From positions 1 through 64,000 of the forward strand of contig NZ_JBQKGW010000014.1 in the NCBI RefSeq assembly GCF_052118625.1: DNA of 64,000 bases. The letters run 5' to 3'. Both the position numbers and the translations under genes were made by a program. The first letter of the stretch is position 1. Each line of letters begins with the position of its first letter. The notes beneath the pieces are model-generated. The model was not told the origin of the DNA and ran no database searches. It saw only the letters and a program-made list of their open reading frames with translations. Below are positions 25,416 through 36,788 of the stretch, in pieces. This stretch comes from Porcincola sp945869225 (GTDB taxonomy: Bacteria; Bacillota; Clostridia; Lachnospirales; Lachnospiraceae).

Positions 25416-26591
25416 ATGAGAGAGACGTCCCTTGTATATATTGTGAAGGATGAGAAGGTGCTGATGCTGCACAGGATCCGCAAGGAGAACGACGAGAATC
25501 ACGGGAAATGGATTGGCGTCGGAGGCAAGTTTGAGCAGGGGGAGTGTCCCGAGGACTGCATGCGGAGAGAGGTGCTGGAGGAAACCGGTCTTCATATCGA
25601 CCGGTATCGTTATTGTGGGATTGTGACATTTCAGAACGATGATGCGGAGACAGAGTTCATGCACCTGTTTCTGGTGACGGCATTTCATAAGGCAGGAGAA
25701 AATCAGACCCGCGATGATCAGACCCGCGATGACGGGCAGAGCGCAGATGACGAAGTTGTCTCTTTTGAGGAGGGCGACCTGGCCTGGCTGCCGAAGAGCC
25801 GCCTGACCCGGATCCCGCACTGGGCAGGCGACCGGATCTTCCTGTCGCTGATTTTTGCGGAGCCTGAGGTGCCGTTTTTCTCCCTGAAGCTGGTTTACCG
25901 GAAAGGGGATCTGATCCGCGCTTCCCTGAATGAGCACAACTGTCTGGTCACGGACAGGCTGATCCTGAGACCATTTCTGGAGCGGGATGCTCGTTCACTC
26001 TATGAGCAGGCAAGCAATCCGGCGATCGGTCTTCCGGCCGGCTGGCCGCCGCACAAAAGCCCGCAGGAGAGTCTGGGGGTCATCCGTGACGTCCTGAGCA
26101 GGCCGGAGGTTTATGCGATTGTCCTGCGCGATACCGCTGATCCGGTCGGCGCGGTCGCGCTTCAGAACTTCCGCCTTGCTGATGAAAACGGGAGCCTGCT
26201 GACCTTCTACGACGAGCGCAGGACAAAAAGTCCGCTGATCTGTACCATGCCGGAGAGCGGCGAGGTGCAGCCTGGCGTTCAGTTCGAGGCGGAAATTGGC
26301 TACTGGCTTGGCGAGAAATACTGGGGAGCCGGTCTGATGACCGAAGCGGCTAAGGCGGTGATCGCCCATGGATTCCGGGATCTGAACCTTTCCAGAATCT
26401 GGTGCGGCTTCTACCGCGGAAATGAACGTTCAGCCGCGACGCAGAAACGGCTGGGATTTCATTATCATCATGTGGATGAGAAGGCAGAGGTGAAGCTTCT
26501 GGGGGAGGTCCGTGAGGAGATTGTAAATGTGATGACGAGGGAGGAGTGGCTGATGCAGGACGATGAAGCCGCGGAAAGCCTGACAGTGTGA
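25416..26591 (+). CDS. Fused Nudix hydrolase and GNAT acetyltransferase
   Basis: A 391-residue two-domain protein. Residues 1-150 form a MutT-like Nudix domain with the box GGKFEQGECPEDCMRREVLE followed by ETGL, which hydrolyses nucleoside diphosphate derivatives such as 8-oxo-dGTP. Residues about 175-380 form a RimJ/RimL-type N-acetyltransferase: TDRLILRPFLERDARSLYEQ, then EIGYWLGEKYWGAGLMTEAA for acetyl-CoA binding. The linker holds a small repeat (QTRDDQTRDDGQSADD). GGAGAG precedes ATG 25416. The combination suggests nucleotide-pool or antibiotic housekeeping, but targets are unknown. Confidence 0.85.
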   Translation: MRETSLVYIVKDEKVLMLHRIRKENDENHGKWIGVGGKFEQGECPEDCMRREVLEETGLHIDRYRYCGIVTFQNDDAETEFMHLFLVTAFHKAGENQTRDDQTRDDGQSADDEVVSFEEGDLAWLPKSRLTRIPHWAGDRIFLSLIFAEPEVPFFSLKLVYRKGDLIRASLNEHNCLVTDRLILRPFLERDARSLYEQASNPAIGLPAGWPPHKSPQESLGVIRDVLSRPEVYAIVLRDTADPVGAVALQNFRLADENGSLLTFYDERRTKSPLICTMPESGEVQPGVQFEAEIGYWLGEKYWGAGLMTEAAKAVIAHGFRDLNLSRIWCGFYRGNERSAATQKRLGFHYHHVDEKAEVKLLGEVREEIVNVMTREEWLMQDDEAAESLTV

Positions 26592-26629
26592 CGACACCTC
26601 GGAGAATGCATCGGGCAGGGAAGAGTAGC

Positions 26630-26679
26630 TTGACGATCTTCCGCTTCCTGTATAAAATAGGAGGAGATATGTTTAAACA
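26630..26679 (+). promoter_or_regulatory. Promoter and palindrome before the GntR gene
   Basis: TTGACG (26630-26635) and TAAAAT (26653-26658) with a 17-base spacer form a good promoter. The 10-base palindrome TGTTTAAACA at 26670-26679 lies just after the expected start site and is a candidate autoregulatory operator for the GntR protein. Confidence 0.6.
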
Positions 26680-26706
26680 ATCCTTTCCGCGAGGGGGAGC
26701 GTGCCG

Positions 26707-27468
26707 ATGCCAAAATCCAAGTTTGAAGCCATATACCGGGAACTGAAGTCTGACATAGAGAGCGAGAAACTGCCGTATCAATCCCTGATGCCGTCCGAAA
26801 ATCAGCTGATCATCCGGTTCAGCTGCAGCAGAAATACCGTCCGCAGGGCGATTGCCATGCTGGCGGAGGAGGGATACGTCCAGCCGATGCATGGGAGAGG
26901 GGTCCGCATCATTTACACCAGATCGGAAAAACCTTCCTCTTTCCTGATCGGGGGGATTGAGACATTCCGGGAGTCTGCGCAGCGGAACAACCTGAAGACG
27001 ACAACGAAACTGGTGCTGTTCACGGAAATTACAGCGGATGAACATGTCGCGAAGCGGACAGGATTCCCGGTCGGGAAGGAGCTCTATTTTGTGCAGCGCG
27101 TGCGGCTGCTGGATGGGGAGCCGTGCATCTTTGATGTCAGCGTCCTTGACAAGAGTCTTGTCCCGGGGCTGACGAAGGAGATCTGTGTCCATTCCATCTA
27201 CCAGTATATTGAGAAGCAGCTGGGTATGCAGATTGTGATGAGCAAGCGTCAGATCACCGTCGAGCGGGTTACGCAGGTTGATGAGGAAAACCTGGTGCTG
27301 AACGGATATGACTGCCTCGGGGTGGTGACCGGACAGACATTTAACTCAGAGGGCGTGATGTTCGAGTATACGGAATCACGGCACCGTCCGGATTACTTCT
27401 GTTTCCAGACAACGGCTATCCGTCACAAGGAGAAGATGGAGGATACAAGCTTCATGGAGGGACACTGA
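26707..27468 (+). CDS. GntR family (HutC/UTRA) transcriptional regulator
   Basis: A 253-residue repressor. The N-terminal winged helix reads PSENQLIIRFSCSRNTVRRA followed by LAEEGYVQPMHGRGVRIIY, and a UTRA ligand-binding domain occupies about residues 80-240 (AKRTGFPVGKELYFVQRVRL, then DVSVLDKSLVPGLT). Such proteins sense sugar phosphates or amino-acid derivatives. ATG 26707 is eight bases after GAGGGGGAG; the GTG at 26701 is too close. No sugar operon is adjacent, so the regulated genes may lie elsewhere. Confidence 0.85.
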   Translation: MPKSKFEAIYRELKSDIESEKLPYQSLMPSENQLIIRFSCSRNTVRRAIAMLAEEGYVQPMHGRGVRIIYTRSEKPSSFLIGGIETFRESAQRNNLKTTTKLVLFTEITADEHVAKRTGFPVGKELYFVQRVRLLDGEPCIFDVSVLDKSLVPGLTKEICVHSIYQYIEKQLGMQIVMSKRQITVERVTQVDEENLVLNGYDCLGVVTGQTFNSEGVMFEYTESRHRPDYFCFQTTAIRHKEKMEDTSFMEGH

Positions 27469-27524
27469 GAAGGGGCAGTGAAGCCACCACTCTATCACTC
27501 GGTACGGAGCATGAAAGTGTAATG

Positions 27525-27573
27525 AAAAAGATGGCGGGGAGGCCGGATCAGTCCGAATCCCCGCCATCTTTTT
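27525..27573. terminator. Strong bidirectional terminator
   Basis: A perfect 16-base stem, AAAAAGATGGCGGGGA (27525-27540) with TCCCCGCCATCTTTTT (27558-27573), separates gntR on the plus strand from proA on the minus strand. It has A/T runs on both sides, so it can work in both directions. Confidence 0.9.
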
Positions 27574-27629
27574 ATTTTCTCCGGTCCTGTCTGAAAAGCT
27601 GAAGCAGGATGGATGCAGGACACTCCGTT

Positions 27630-28982
27630 TCAGTTCAGAGGGAGGTCTTTGAAATGAAACGACTTCGCACCGGAGGCGTAGTCGCCTACGACCTGGCCGG
27701 AGCCGTACAGGCGGTATTTGTATGTGACGAGCCCGTCCAGACCGACGGGGCCGCGGGCGTGGAGTTTTCCGGTCGAGATTCCGACCTCGGCACCGAACCC
27801 GTAGCGGAACCCGTCGGCAAAGCGGGTCGAGCAGTTGCGGTAGACGCCCGCGGAGTCCACAAGGGACATGAACCGCTCACCGGCTGCATCGTCCTCCGTG
27901 ATGATGCAGTCCGTGTGATGCGAGCCATAGCGGTTGATGTGGGCCGCGGCTTCCTCGACAGAGTCAACCAGCTTTACGGCGAGGACCAGATCCAGATATT
28001 CCTTATGAAAATCGGTGTCCTGAAGGATATCTTCGCTGTGGATGGTGCCATCCGGGAGACTTGGAGAAGCACTGGAATCGACTGGCGTTTTCACTGCCTT
28101 CTGCAGGATCTGCGCGGCCTCCTCCGTTCCCCTCAGCCGGACGCCAGCCTCTGCGAGAGCCTTCGCGGCAAGAGGGAGGAATGCCGGCGCGATCTTTCGG
28201 TTGACGAGCAGCGTTTCGGCAGCGTTGCAGGCCGCCGTGTACTGCGTTTTCGCGTCGATGAGGATCGGGATGGCTTTCCCGAAATCTGCATGCTCATCCA
28301 CATAGATGCTGCAGATGCCGTCGGAGTGACCCATGACCGGAATCCTCGTGTGTTCCATAATATAGCGGACAAACTGGTTGGAGCCTCTCGGGATCAGCAG
28401 GTCCACGCAGTCATCACACTCCAGCAGTTCATCAATCTCGCTGTGGGCGGAGGCCTGGAGCAGACAGCTGTCCGGAAGGCCGGCGGAGACAGCCGCCTGG
28501 TGGATGAGGTCGAAGAGGATTTTGTTTGTGGAGGCCGTTTCCTTTCCGCCTTTCAGGACAGCACAGTTCCCGCTCTTGATGCAGAGGCAGCTGATCTGGA
28601 CAAGGGCATCCGGACGGGCTTCAAAGATGATACCGATCACGCCGATCGGCACGGTCACGCGGCGGAGAACGAGTCCTGCGTCGAGTTCCCGGTTCAGGGT
28701 GACCCGGCCGACTGGATCCGGGAGGGAAAGCAGACTGTCAATCCCGGCACAGACGTCCGCAAGCTTGTGCGCATCGAATTTCAGCCGCTTTCTTACAGCC
28801 GGCGCGATCTGCCGGGCATCGGCACGGTGAAGATCCTCCTCATTGGCCTTGAAGATTGCTTCTTTATTATGAAGAAGGGACTCCTTCACGAATTGGAGCG
28901 CCCGATCCCGAAGACCGAGCGGCGAGGCTGCCATCTGCGGACTTGACTGTTTCATGAGCTGGACATGTTCCCGGATTCCCAT
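27630..28982 (-). CDS. proA: Glutamate-5-semialdehyde dehydrogenase (gamma-glutamyl phosphate reductase)
   Basis: NADPH-dependent reductase of proline synthesis, 450 residues, converting glutamyl-5-phosphate to the semialdehyde. ProA motifs seen are VPIGVIGIIFEARPDALVQI near 113-132, KSGNCAVLKGGKETASTNKI near 138-157, the Cys-containing AKTQYTAACNAAETLLV near 255-271 and GEVGIS-like FGAEVGISTGKLHARGPVGL near the end. AGGAGG six bases before ATG 28982 fixes the start. The partner kinase proB is not in the window. An insertion near 295-330 (EEAAQILQKAVKTPVDSSAS) is slightly longer than usual. Confidence 0.92.
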   Translation of the reverse strand: MGIREHVQLMKQSSPQMAASPLGLRDRALQFVKESLLHNKEAIFKANEEDLHRADARQIAPAVRKRLKFDAHKLADVCAGIDSLLSLPDPVGRVTLNRELDAGLVLRRVTVPIGVIGIIFEARPDALVQISCLCIKSGNCAVLKGGKETASTNKILFDLIHQAAVSAGLPDSCLLQASAHSEIDELLECDDCVDLLIPRGSNQFVRYIMEHTRIPVMGHSDGICSIYVDEHADFGKAIPILIDAKTQYTAACNAAETLLVNRKIAPAFLPLAAKALAEAGVRLRGTEEAAQILQKAVKTPVDSSASPSLPDGTIHSEDILQDTDFHKEYLDLVLAVKLVDSVEEAAAHINRYGSHHTDCIITEDDAAGERFMSLVDSAGVYRNCSTRFADGFRYGFGAEVGISTGKLHARGPVGLDGLVTYKYRLYGSGQVVGDYASGAKSFHFKDLPLN

Positions 28983-29323
28983 ATCGATCCTCCTGCATAT
29001 GATCAGGCGGGCAGGTGCGCTTCTCTGCCGCCTGTCTGGGTGCCTGTGTACAACCTGACAGTTCCCTGCCGGGTGATCTGTAGCAACTGAGGCTACTATA
29101 CCACACCGGGGCAGAACAGGGAGGCTTCCACCTTCTGATTTCCAGCTGGAAATCACAGAAAATCCACAGAATTTCTGCTTTGTTCCGCCTTGTATTTTGT
29201 ATCAAAGAAGGTGCAGGATGTTGATTTATAGGCGTTTGTTCTGTATAATACAGTCGGTCAGGGGCAGAAAGCGATGCCCCTGAATGTTGCAAACGTAATC
29301 GTTTTAAGAAAAGAGGTTCTGCA
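28983..29323. promoter_or_regulatory. Divergent proA/pckA region with pckA promoter and leader stem-loop
   Basis: TTGATT (29221-29226) and TATAAT (29244-29249), spaced 17 bases, form the pckA promoter. Right at the predicted start of the RNA is a perfect nine-base stem, TCAGGGGCA (29258-29266) with TGCCCCTGA (29275-29283). A 5' stem-loop like this can stabilise the message. The rest (28990-29215) holds nothing I recognise beyond a probable proA promoter. Confidence 0.7.
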
Positions 29324-30931
29324 ATGGCAAATATTGATCTGTCTCAGTATGGCATTGAGAATGTCAAGGAGGTTGTTTACAACCCGTCCTACGAGCTGCT
29401 CTTTGAGGAGGAGACCAAGCCGGAGCTTACCGGTTTTGAGAAAGGCGTGGAGAGTGAGCTTGGCGCAGTTGACGTCAAGACTGGTATCTTCACCGGACGT
29501 TCTCCGAAAGACAAGTACATCGTCAAGGATGCACAGTCCGAGAACACTGTATGGTGGAACACCCCGGAGTATCCGAATGATAACCATCCGATGAGCGAGG
29601 AGACCTGGGCGGCTGTCAAGGAGATCGCGAAGAAGGAGCTGTCCGGAAAGAGACTCTTCGTCGTCGATGGTTTCTGCGGCGCTAACGAGGATACCCGCAT
29701 GGCAATCCGCTTCATCGTCGAGGTTGCATGGCAGGCTCATTTCGTCAAGAACATGTTCATCAGACCGACGGAAGAAGAGCTGAAGGACTTCAAGCCGGAT
29801 TTCGTCATCTACAACGCTTCCAAGGCGAAGGTTGAGAACTACAAGGAGCTGGGACTCCGCAGCGAGACCTGCGTTGCCTTCAACGTTTCCTCACGTGAGC
29901 AGGTTATCATCAACACCTGGTACGGCGGAGAGATGAAGAAGGGTATGTTCTCCATGATGAACTACTATCTGCCGCTGAAGGGCATCGCTTCCATGCACTG
30001 CTCTGCTAACACAGACCTGAACGGCGAGCACACCTGCATCTTCTTCGGCCTGTCCGGAACCGGCAAGACCACCCTTTCCACCGATCCGAAGAGACTGCTG
30101 ATCGGCGATGACGAGCACGGCTGGGATGACAACGGCGTCTTCAACTTCGAGGGCGGCTGCTATGCAAAGGTTATCAACCTGGACAAGGATGCTGAGCCGG
30201 ATATCTACGGCGCAATCAAGAGAGATGCTCTTCTTGAGAACGTCACGGTTGATGAGAAGACCGGAAAGCTTGATTTCGCTGACAAGAGCGTGACCGAGAA
30301 CACCCGTGTCTCCTATCCGATCTATCACATCGAGAAGATTGTAAAGCCGATTTCCCATGGCCCGGCTGGCGAGAACGTCATCTTCCTGTCCGCTGATGCA
30401 TTCGGTGTTCTTCCGCCGGTTTCCATCCTGAACGCTGAGCAGACGAAGTACTACTTCCTGTCCGGCTTCACTGCAAAGCTTGCAGGAACCGAGCGCGGCA
30501 TCACTGAGCCGACCCCGACCTTCTCCGCTTGCTTCGGCCAGGCATTCCTGGAGCTGCATCCGACAAAGTATGCAGAGGAGCTTGTCAAGAGAATGAAGAA
30601 GTCCGGCGCAAAGGCATACCTTGTCAATACCGGCTGGAACGGAACCGGCAAGCGTATCTCCATCAAGGATACGCGTGGAATCATCACGGCGATCCAGAGC
30701 GGCGCTGCTCTGAAGGCTCCGACCAAGACGATTCCGTACTTCGATTTCGTTGTTCCGACAGAGCTTCCGGGTGTTGATCCGGCGATTCTTGATCCGCGTG
30801 ACACCTATGCAAACCCGGCTGACTGGGATGCAAAGGCAAAGGATCTTGCTGAGAGGTTCATCAAGAACTTCCATAAGTATGAGAACAACGATGCCGGCAA
30901 GGCACTTGTTGCTGCAGGACCGAAGCTGTAA
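29324..30931 (+). CDS. pckA: Phosphoenolpyruvate carboxykinase (ATP)
   Basis: A 535-residue cytosolic enzyme interconverting oxaloacetate + ATP and PEP + CO2 + ADP. In fermenting anaerobes it often runs toward oxaloacetate to make succinate. The ATP-type signature is clear: FFGLSGTGKTTLSTDPKRLL (kinase-1a loop) near 244-263, the metal-binding IGDDEHGWDD just after, and RGIITAIQSGAALKAPTKTI near 450. The start is preceded by AGAGG. The gene has its own promoter, a 5' stem-loop and a strong terminator, so it is monocistronic. Its codon usage is notably uniform, consistent with high expression. Confidence 0.95.
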   Translation: MANIDLSQYGIENVKEVVYNPSYELLFEEETKPELTGFEKGVESELGAVDVKTGIFTGRSPKDKYIVKDAQSENTVWWNTPEYPNDNHPMSEETWAAVKEIAKKELSGKRLFVVDGFCGANEDTRMAIRFIVEVAWQAHFVKNMFIRPTEEELKDFKPDFVIYNASKAKVENYKELGLRSETCVAFNVSSREQVIINTWYGGEMKKGMFSMMNYYLPLKGIASMHCSANTDLNGEHTCIFFGLSGTGKTTLSTDPKRLLIGDDEHGWDDNGVFNFEGGCYAKVINLDKDAEPDIYGAIKRDALLENVTVDEKTGKLDFADKSVTENTRVSYPIYHIEKIVKPISHGPAGENVIFLSADAFGVLPPVSILNAEQTKYYFLSGFTAKLAGTERGITEPTPTFSACFGQAFLELHPTKYAEELVKRMKKSGAKAYLVNTGWNGTGKRISIKDTRGIITAIQSGAALKAPTKTIPYFDFVVPTELPGVDPAILDPRDTYANPADWDAKAKDLAERFIKNFHKYENNDAGKALVAAGPKL

Positions 30932-30986
30932 TTTGAAAGACATATCAGTACAGGAGGGGTGTCCCTGCTGTGCATGAAGATGGGAG

Positions 30987-31021
30987 AAGCCCGGGTGATG
31001 ACTCACCCGGGCTTCTTTTTT
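30987..31021 (+). terminator. Intrinsic terminator of pckA
   Basis: AAGCCCGGGTGA (30987-30998) pairs perfectly with TCACCCGGGCTT (31003-31014) around TGAC and is followed by CTTTTTT (31015-31021). Confidence 0.9.
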
Positions 31022-31196
31022 GGAGGCGGCTGCTTATCATCGGGTGCGGAGCACGAGATGACGGCGGGGCGAAGCCCGGACAAGTGGTTCTGCCCGACAG
31101 GGCGGGCTTACAGGTGGTCTGGGCGGATCTGCCGATTGTGTGCTATACTGTCGTGACAGACTGACCTTGCAGGATAAAAGAAAGAGATGAGATGTT

Positions 31197-33320
31197 ATGG
31201 CGGATCAGGATCAGAATACCAGGAGTGTCACACTGCACCCGCTCGACTCGGCGTCCGGATATCCGGTATGCCCGGGGCTGTTTGACCGCAATGGAGCGAT
31301 TCCGCTTGGCTATGATGGTGCGGTAAGCTTTACGGTCCATTCAGCCGGCGCTACGGCGGTGTCGCTCCTGCTGTATCATAAAGGAGAAGAGAAACCATAC
31401 TCTGAGATCGTGTTTCCAAAGACATACCGGATTGGTTCAGTCTGGTCGATGGTTGTGTTCGGCCTTGACATTTCCCAGTTTGAGTATGCGTATTCGGTGG
31501 ACGGGCCATGGAACCCGGAGAAGGGGCTGCTGTTTGACCGGCGGCATGAGCTGCTTGATATCTATGCGAAGGCCGTGACGGGACAGCGGATCTGGGGAAA
31601 GAAGGACGATGTGCCGAAGTACCGCGCGCGGGTCGTCCAGACATCCTACGACTGGGATAATGATCACCAGTCTGTTCCGATGGAGGATCTGGTGATCTAT
31701 GAGCTCCATGTGAGAGGCTTCACGATGGGAAAGAGCGCCGGCGTGACGGCGCCAGGTACATTTCAGGGACTCCGGGAAAAAATTCCGTATCTGAAGTGGC
31801 TCGGGATCACGGCAGTTGAGATGATGCCGATCTTCGAGTTTGATGAAATGCAGAACTGCAGGCACTTTGACGGAAAGGAACTGATCGATTACTGGGGATA
31901 TAACACGGTCAGCTATTTTGCCCCCAATACGAGCTATTGCTCGGAGCAGGAGTACAATCACGAGGGGGACGAGCTGCGGTCTCTGATCCGCGATCTCCAT
32001 GCGGCAGGCATCCAGGTCATCCTGGACGTGGTTTTCAACCATACCGCGGAGGGGAATGAAGACGGGCCGTTCATATCCTTCAAGGGGTTCGACAACAATA
32101 TCTACTATATGCTGACGCCGGATGGAAATTACTACAATTTCTCCGGCTGCGGGAACACCGTCAACTGCAATCATCCGGTTGTCCAGGAACTGATCGTGGA
32201 GTGCCTGCGGTACTGGACAATCAATTATCACATCGATGGGTTTAGATTCGATCTGGCCAGCATCCTTGGGCGTAATGAGGATGGCTCCCCGATGGAATAC
32301 CCGCCCCTTCTGTACCGTCTGGCACGGGATCCGCTGCTGTCTGGCGTGAAGCTGATCGCGGAGGCCTGGGATGCGGGCGGCATGTACCAGGTGGGAAACT
32401 TTCCGGCCTGGAGCAGATGGGCAGAGTGGAACGGGAAGTACAGGGACGCGCTTCGGTCGTACCTGAAGGGCGATATCTGGATGGCGCCGGAGGCGGCGAA
32501 GCGGATGATCGGATCTCCGGATCTGTATTCGGACAAGCCGGCGGAACAGGGCAGGAGCCCGAGAGGATATTTGGGATATAACTCATCCGTCAATTTCATT
32601 ACCTGTCATGATGGATTCACGCTGTACGACCTGTATGCATACAACGGCAAGCACAACGAGGCAAACGGCTGGGGCAACTCGGACGGTGCGGATGATAACC
32701 GCAGCTGGAACTGCGGCGAGGAAGGACCGTCCGCGAATCCGGAAATCGAGAAGCTCCGTACCCGGATGATGAAGAATGCGATGGGAATTCTTCTGATGAG
32801 CCGGGGGACGCCGATGTTTCTGGCAGGGGATGAGTTTGCAAATACACAGTTCGGCAACAATAATGCCTACTGCCAGGACAATGAGATCAGCTGGCTGGAC
32901 TGGAATTATTGCGACAAGAACAGGGACATCCTGGAGTTTACAAAAGGAATGATCGCATTCCGGAAGCAGCATGACTGCATCCGCAGGGATTTGAAAGCTG
33001 CCAGATGCGGCTTCCCGAACATATCCGTTCATGCGGGGACACCCTGGAACGCTCTGATCACGAAGGACACGAGGGCCATGTATGTGGTCTATGCCGGTTA
33101 TGACGAGAATGCCAGAGATGACGATATCGTCTGCGTCTGTCTGAATGTCTGGTGGGAAGGTGTGGAGATCCAGCTTCCGGATCTGCCGGAGGGAAAGAGC
33201 TGGCACCTGGTCGTATCAACGGCCGGGGAGGAGCGCGGGATGGCCTGGAAGCGGGTCGTCATGCAGCCGAGATCGCTGGCAGTGCTGGTGGCGGAATCGT
33301 TTATCCCGCAGCAAAGTTAA
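31197..33320 (+). CDS. Glycogen debranching enzyme / isoamylase-type alpha-amylase family protein
   Basis: A 707-residue GH13 enzyme of the GlgX/isoamylase/pullulanase-I group that hydrolyses alpha-1,6 branches in glycogen or limit dextrins. An N-terminal CBM48-like domain (FTVHSAGATAVSLLLYHKGE) precedes the barrel. Catalytic residues are visible as DGFRFDLAS near 346 (nucleophile Asp), IAEAWDAGG near 386 (acid Glu) and TCHDGFTLYD near 470 (transition-state Asp), with DVVFNHTAEG as conserved region I. There is no signal peptide, so it acts inside the cell. It stands alone after pckA, with mnmA 51 bases downstream. Confidence 0.88.
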   Translation: MADQDQNTRSVTLHPLDSASGYPVCPGLFDRNGAIPLGYDGAVSFTVHSAGATAVSLLLYHKGEEKPYSEIVFPKTYRIGSVWSMVVFGLDISQFEYAYSVDGPWNPEKGLLFDRRHELLDIYAKAVTGQRIWGKKDDVPKYRARVVQTSYDWDNDHQSVPMEDLVIYELHVRGFTMGKSAGVTAPGTFQGLREKIPYLKWLGITAVEMMPIFEFDEMQNCRHFDGKELIDYWGYNTVSYFAPNTSYCSEQEYNHEGDELRSLIRDLHAAGIQVILDVVFNHTAEGNEDGPFISFKGFDNNIYYMLTPDGNYYNFSGCGNTVNCNHPVVQELIVECLRYWTINYHIDGFRFDLASILGRNEDGSPMEYPPLLYRLARDPLLSGVKLIAEAWDAGGMYQVGNFPAWSRWAEWNGKYRDALRSYLKGDIWMAPEAAKRMIGSPDLYSDKPAEQGRSPRGYLGYNSSVNFITCHDGFTLYDLYAYNGKHNEANGWGNSDGADDNRSWNCGEEGPSANPEIEKLRTRMMKNAMGILLMSRGTPMFLAGDEFANTQFGNNNAYCQDNEISWLDWNYCDKNRDILEFTKGMIAFRKQHDCIRRDLKAARCGFPNISVHAGTPWNALITKDTRAMYVVYAGYDENARDDDIVCVCLNVWWEGVEIQLPDLPEGKSWHLVVSTAGEERGMAWKRVVMQPRSLAVLVAESFIPQQS

Positions 33321-33371
33321 CGGGATGGTTCGGGCAGCATTGGATGGCCTGGCAGGCAACAGGAGAGAGAG

Positions 33372-34568
33372 ATGTCTGAAAAAGAGCATGCAGAGAAGAG
33401 AGCGCTGATTGCGATGAGCGGAGGGGTGGATTCCTCCGTCGCGGCAGCTCTGATGCTGAAGATGGGATATGAGTGCATCGGTGTTACAATGAAGCTCTAT
33501 TCCAATGAGGATATCGGGGTGTGCCGGACGCATACCTGCTGCAGCCTGGACGACGTGGAAGATGCGCGGGCCGTTGCCGGGCGGCTGGGGATGCGGTACT
33601 ATGTCTTCAACTTCGCGGATGATTTTCAGGCGAAGGTTATCGATAAATTTATCCGGACATATGAGGAAGGCGGAACACCGAACCCGTGTATCGATTGCAA
33701 TCGATATATGAAGTTTGACAAGCTGTATGACCGTGCGAGGGAGCTGTCCTGCGATACCATCGTGACCGGCCATTATGCCAGGACGCACTACGACGAAAAG
33801 AGCGGGAGGTGGCAGCTCCTGAGGTCGGAGAATCCGGCCAAGGATCAGACCTATGTGCTGTACGCGATGACGCAGGATCAGCTCGCGCATACCGTTTTCC
33901 CGCTTGGAAGCTACAGAGATAAGGAACAGGTAAGGCAGACGGCGGAGGAATATGGCTTTGTGAACGCGCAGAAGCCGGACTCGCAGGATATCTGCTTTGT
34001 TCAGAATGGAGACTATGGAGATTTCATCGAGCGGCAGATCGGGCATACCTATCCGCACGGCAGATTTGTGGACGAGGATGGAAGGGTGCTGGGCGAGCAC
34101 AAAGGACTGATCCGTTATACCATCGGACAGCGAAAAGGGCTCGGACTGGCGCTTCCTCATCCGATGTATGTCAAGGCCAAGGATATGGAGAAGAACGAGG
34201 TGATTCTCTCTGAGAACAGCGGGCTGTATTCCAGCCGCCTGGAGGCCGGGGATTTCAACTGGATCTGGTGGCCGGGTGCGGAGAAAACCTGTCATTTCGA
34301 AGACATCGAAAGCGGAACAGAACAGCAGGACGCCGGGGGTTGTGCCGGACAGAGGCGCCCGGCACCCGGTACAGTGCTTCGCGCAACGGCGAAGCCCCGC
34401 TACCGCGCCGTGGAGGCTGCCGGCACAGCAGTCGTTCTGGATGACGGCGGTGTTTCATTTACCTTTGACGAACCGCAGAGGGCGCTTACACTCGGGCAGG
34501 CGCTCGTTCTGTACGACGGCGAGCGCGTGATCGGCGGCGGAACCATCACCAGAGTGCCGCGCACATAA
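33372..34568 (+). CDS. mnmA: tRNA-specific 2-thiouridylase
   Basis: ATP-dependent enzyme (398 residues) that thiolates U34 of Lys, Glu and Gln tRNAs. The PP-loop is MSGGVDSSVAAALMLKMG near residues 15-32. The catalytic cysteines lie in GGTPNPCIDCNRYMKF near 107 and SQDICFVQNG near 206, and GHYARTHYDE and KDQTYVLYAM are also conserved. A Gly/Gln-rich insert (SGTEQQDAGGCAGQRRPAPG) interrupts the C-terminal beta-barrel near residue 315-335 and is unusual. The sulfur-donor desulfurase usually adjacent is not here. Confidence 0.93.
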   Translation: MSEKEHAEKRALIAMSGGVDSSVAAALMLKMGYECIGVTMKLYSNEDIGVCRTHTCCSLDDVEDARAVAGRLGMRYYVFNFADDFQAKVIDKFIRTYEEGGTPNPCIDCNRYMKFDKLYDRARELSCDTIVTGHYARTHYDEKSGRWQLLRSENPAKDQTYVLYAMTQDQLAHTVFPLGSYRDKEQVRQTAEEYGFVNAQKPDSQDICFVQNGDYGDFIERQIGHTYPHGRFVDEDGRVLGEHKGLIRYTIGQRKGLGLALPHPMYVKAKDMEKNEVILSENSGLYSSRLEAGDFNWIWWPGAEKTCHFEDIESGTEQQDAGGCAGQRRPAPGTVLRATAKPRYRAVEAAGTAVVLDDGGVSFTFDEPQRALTLGQALVLYDGERVIGGGTITRVPRT

Positions 34569-34725
34569 GAATGGCAGGCGGCGCAGAACCTCTATACGCG
34601 CAGGGCGGATCGACGGCGAGGCGTTGCCAGATCGAGAGCATGTGTATGCGCAAGAGAAATCGTGACAGCGCGGCAGACGTGTCCACGTATGCGTCAGAAC
34701 AGAAACAGGCAGAAGGAGGATGTGC

Positions 34726-36708
<1,983 letters not shown>

Positions 36709-36788
36709 ATCGGACAAGCCTGCGGACAGAGCTTCGTGCAAATGGCATAGCTTTGAGTCAGGAATCCGGTCAGTGAAGGAAGAGTTGA

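Noticed and set aside
26669..26746. A 25-codon leader frame before gntR
   Set aside because: It starts only two bases after GGAGGAG and overlaps gntR in another frame; probably chance.
27609..28946. A 445-codon plus-strand frame over proA
   Set aside because: It is the complement of proA in a GC-rich gene and shows no domain or ribosome binding site.
29284..29312. A cre-like (CcpA) site before pckA around TTGCAAACGTAATCGTTTT
   Set aside because: Only part of the consensus matches and the symmetry is poor; not enough to call.
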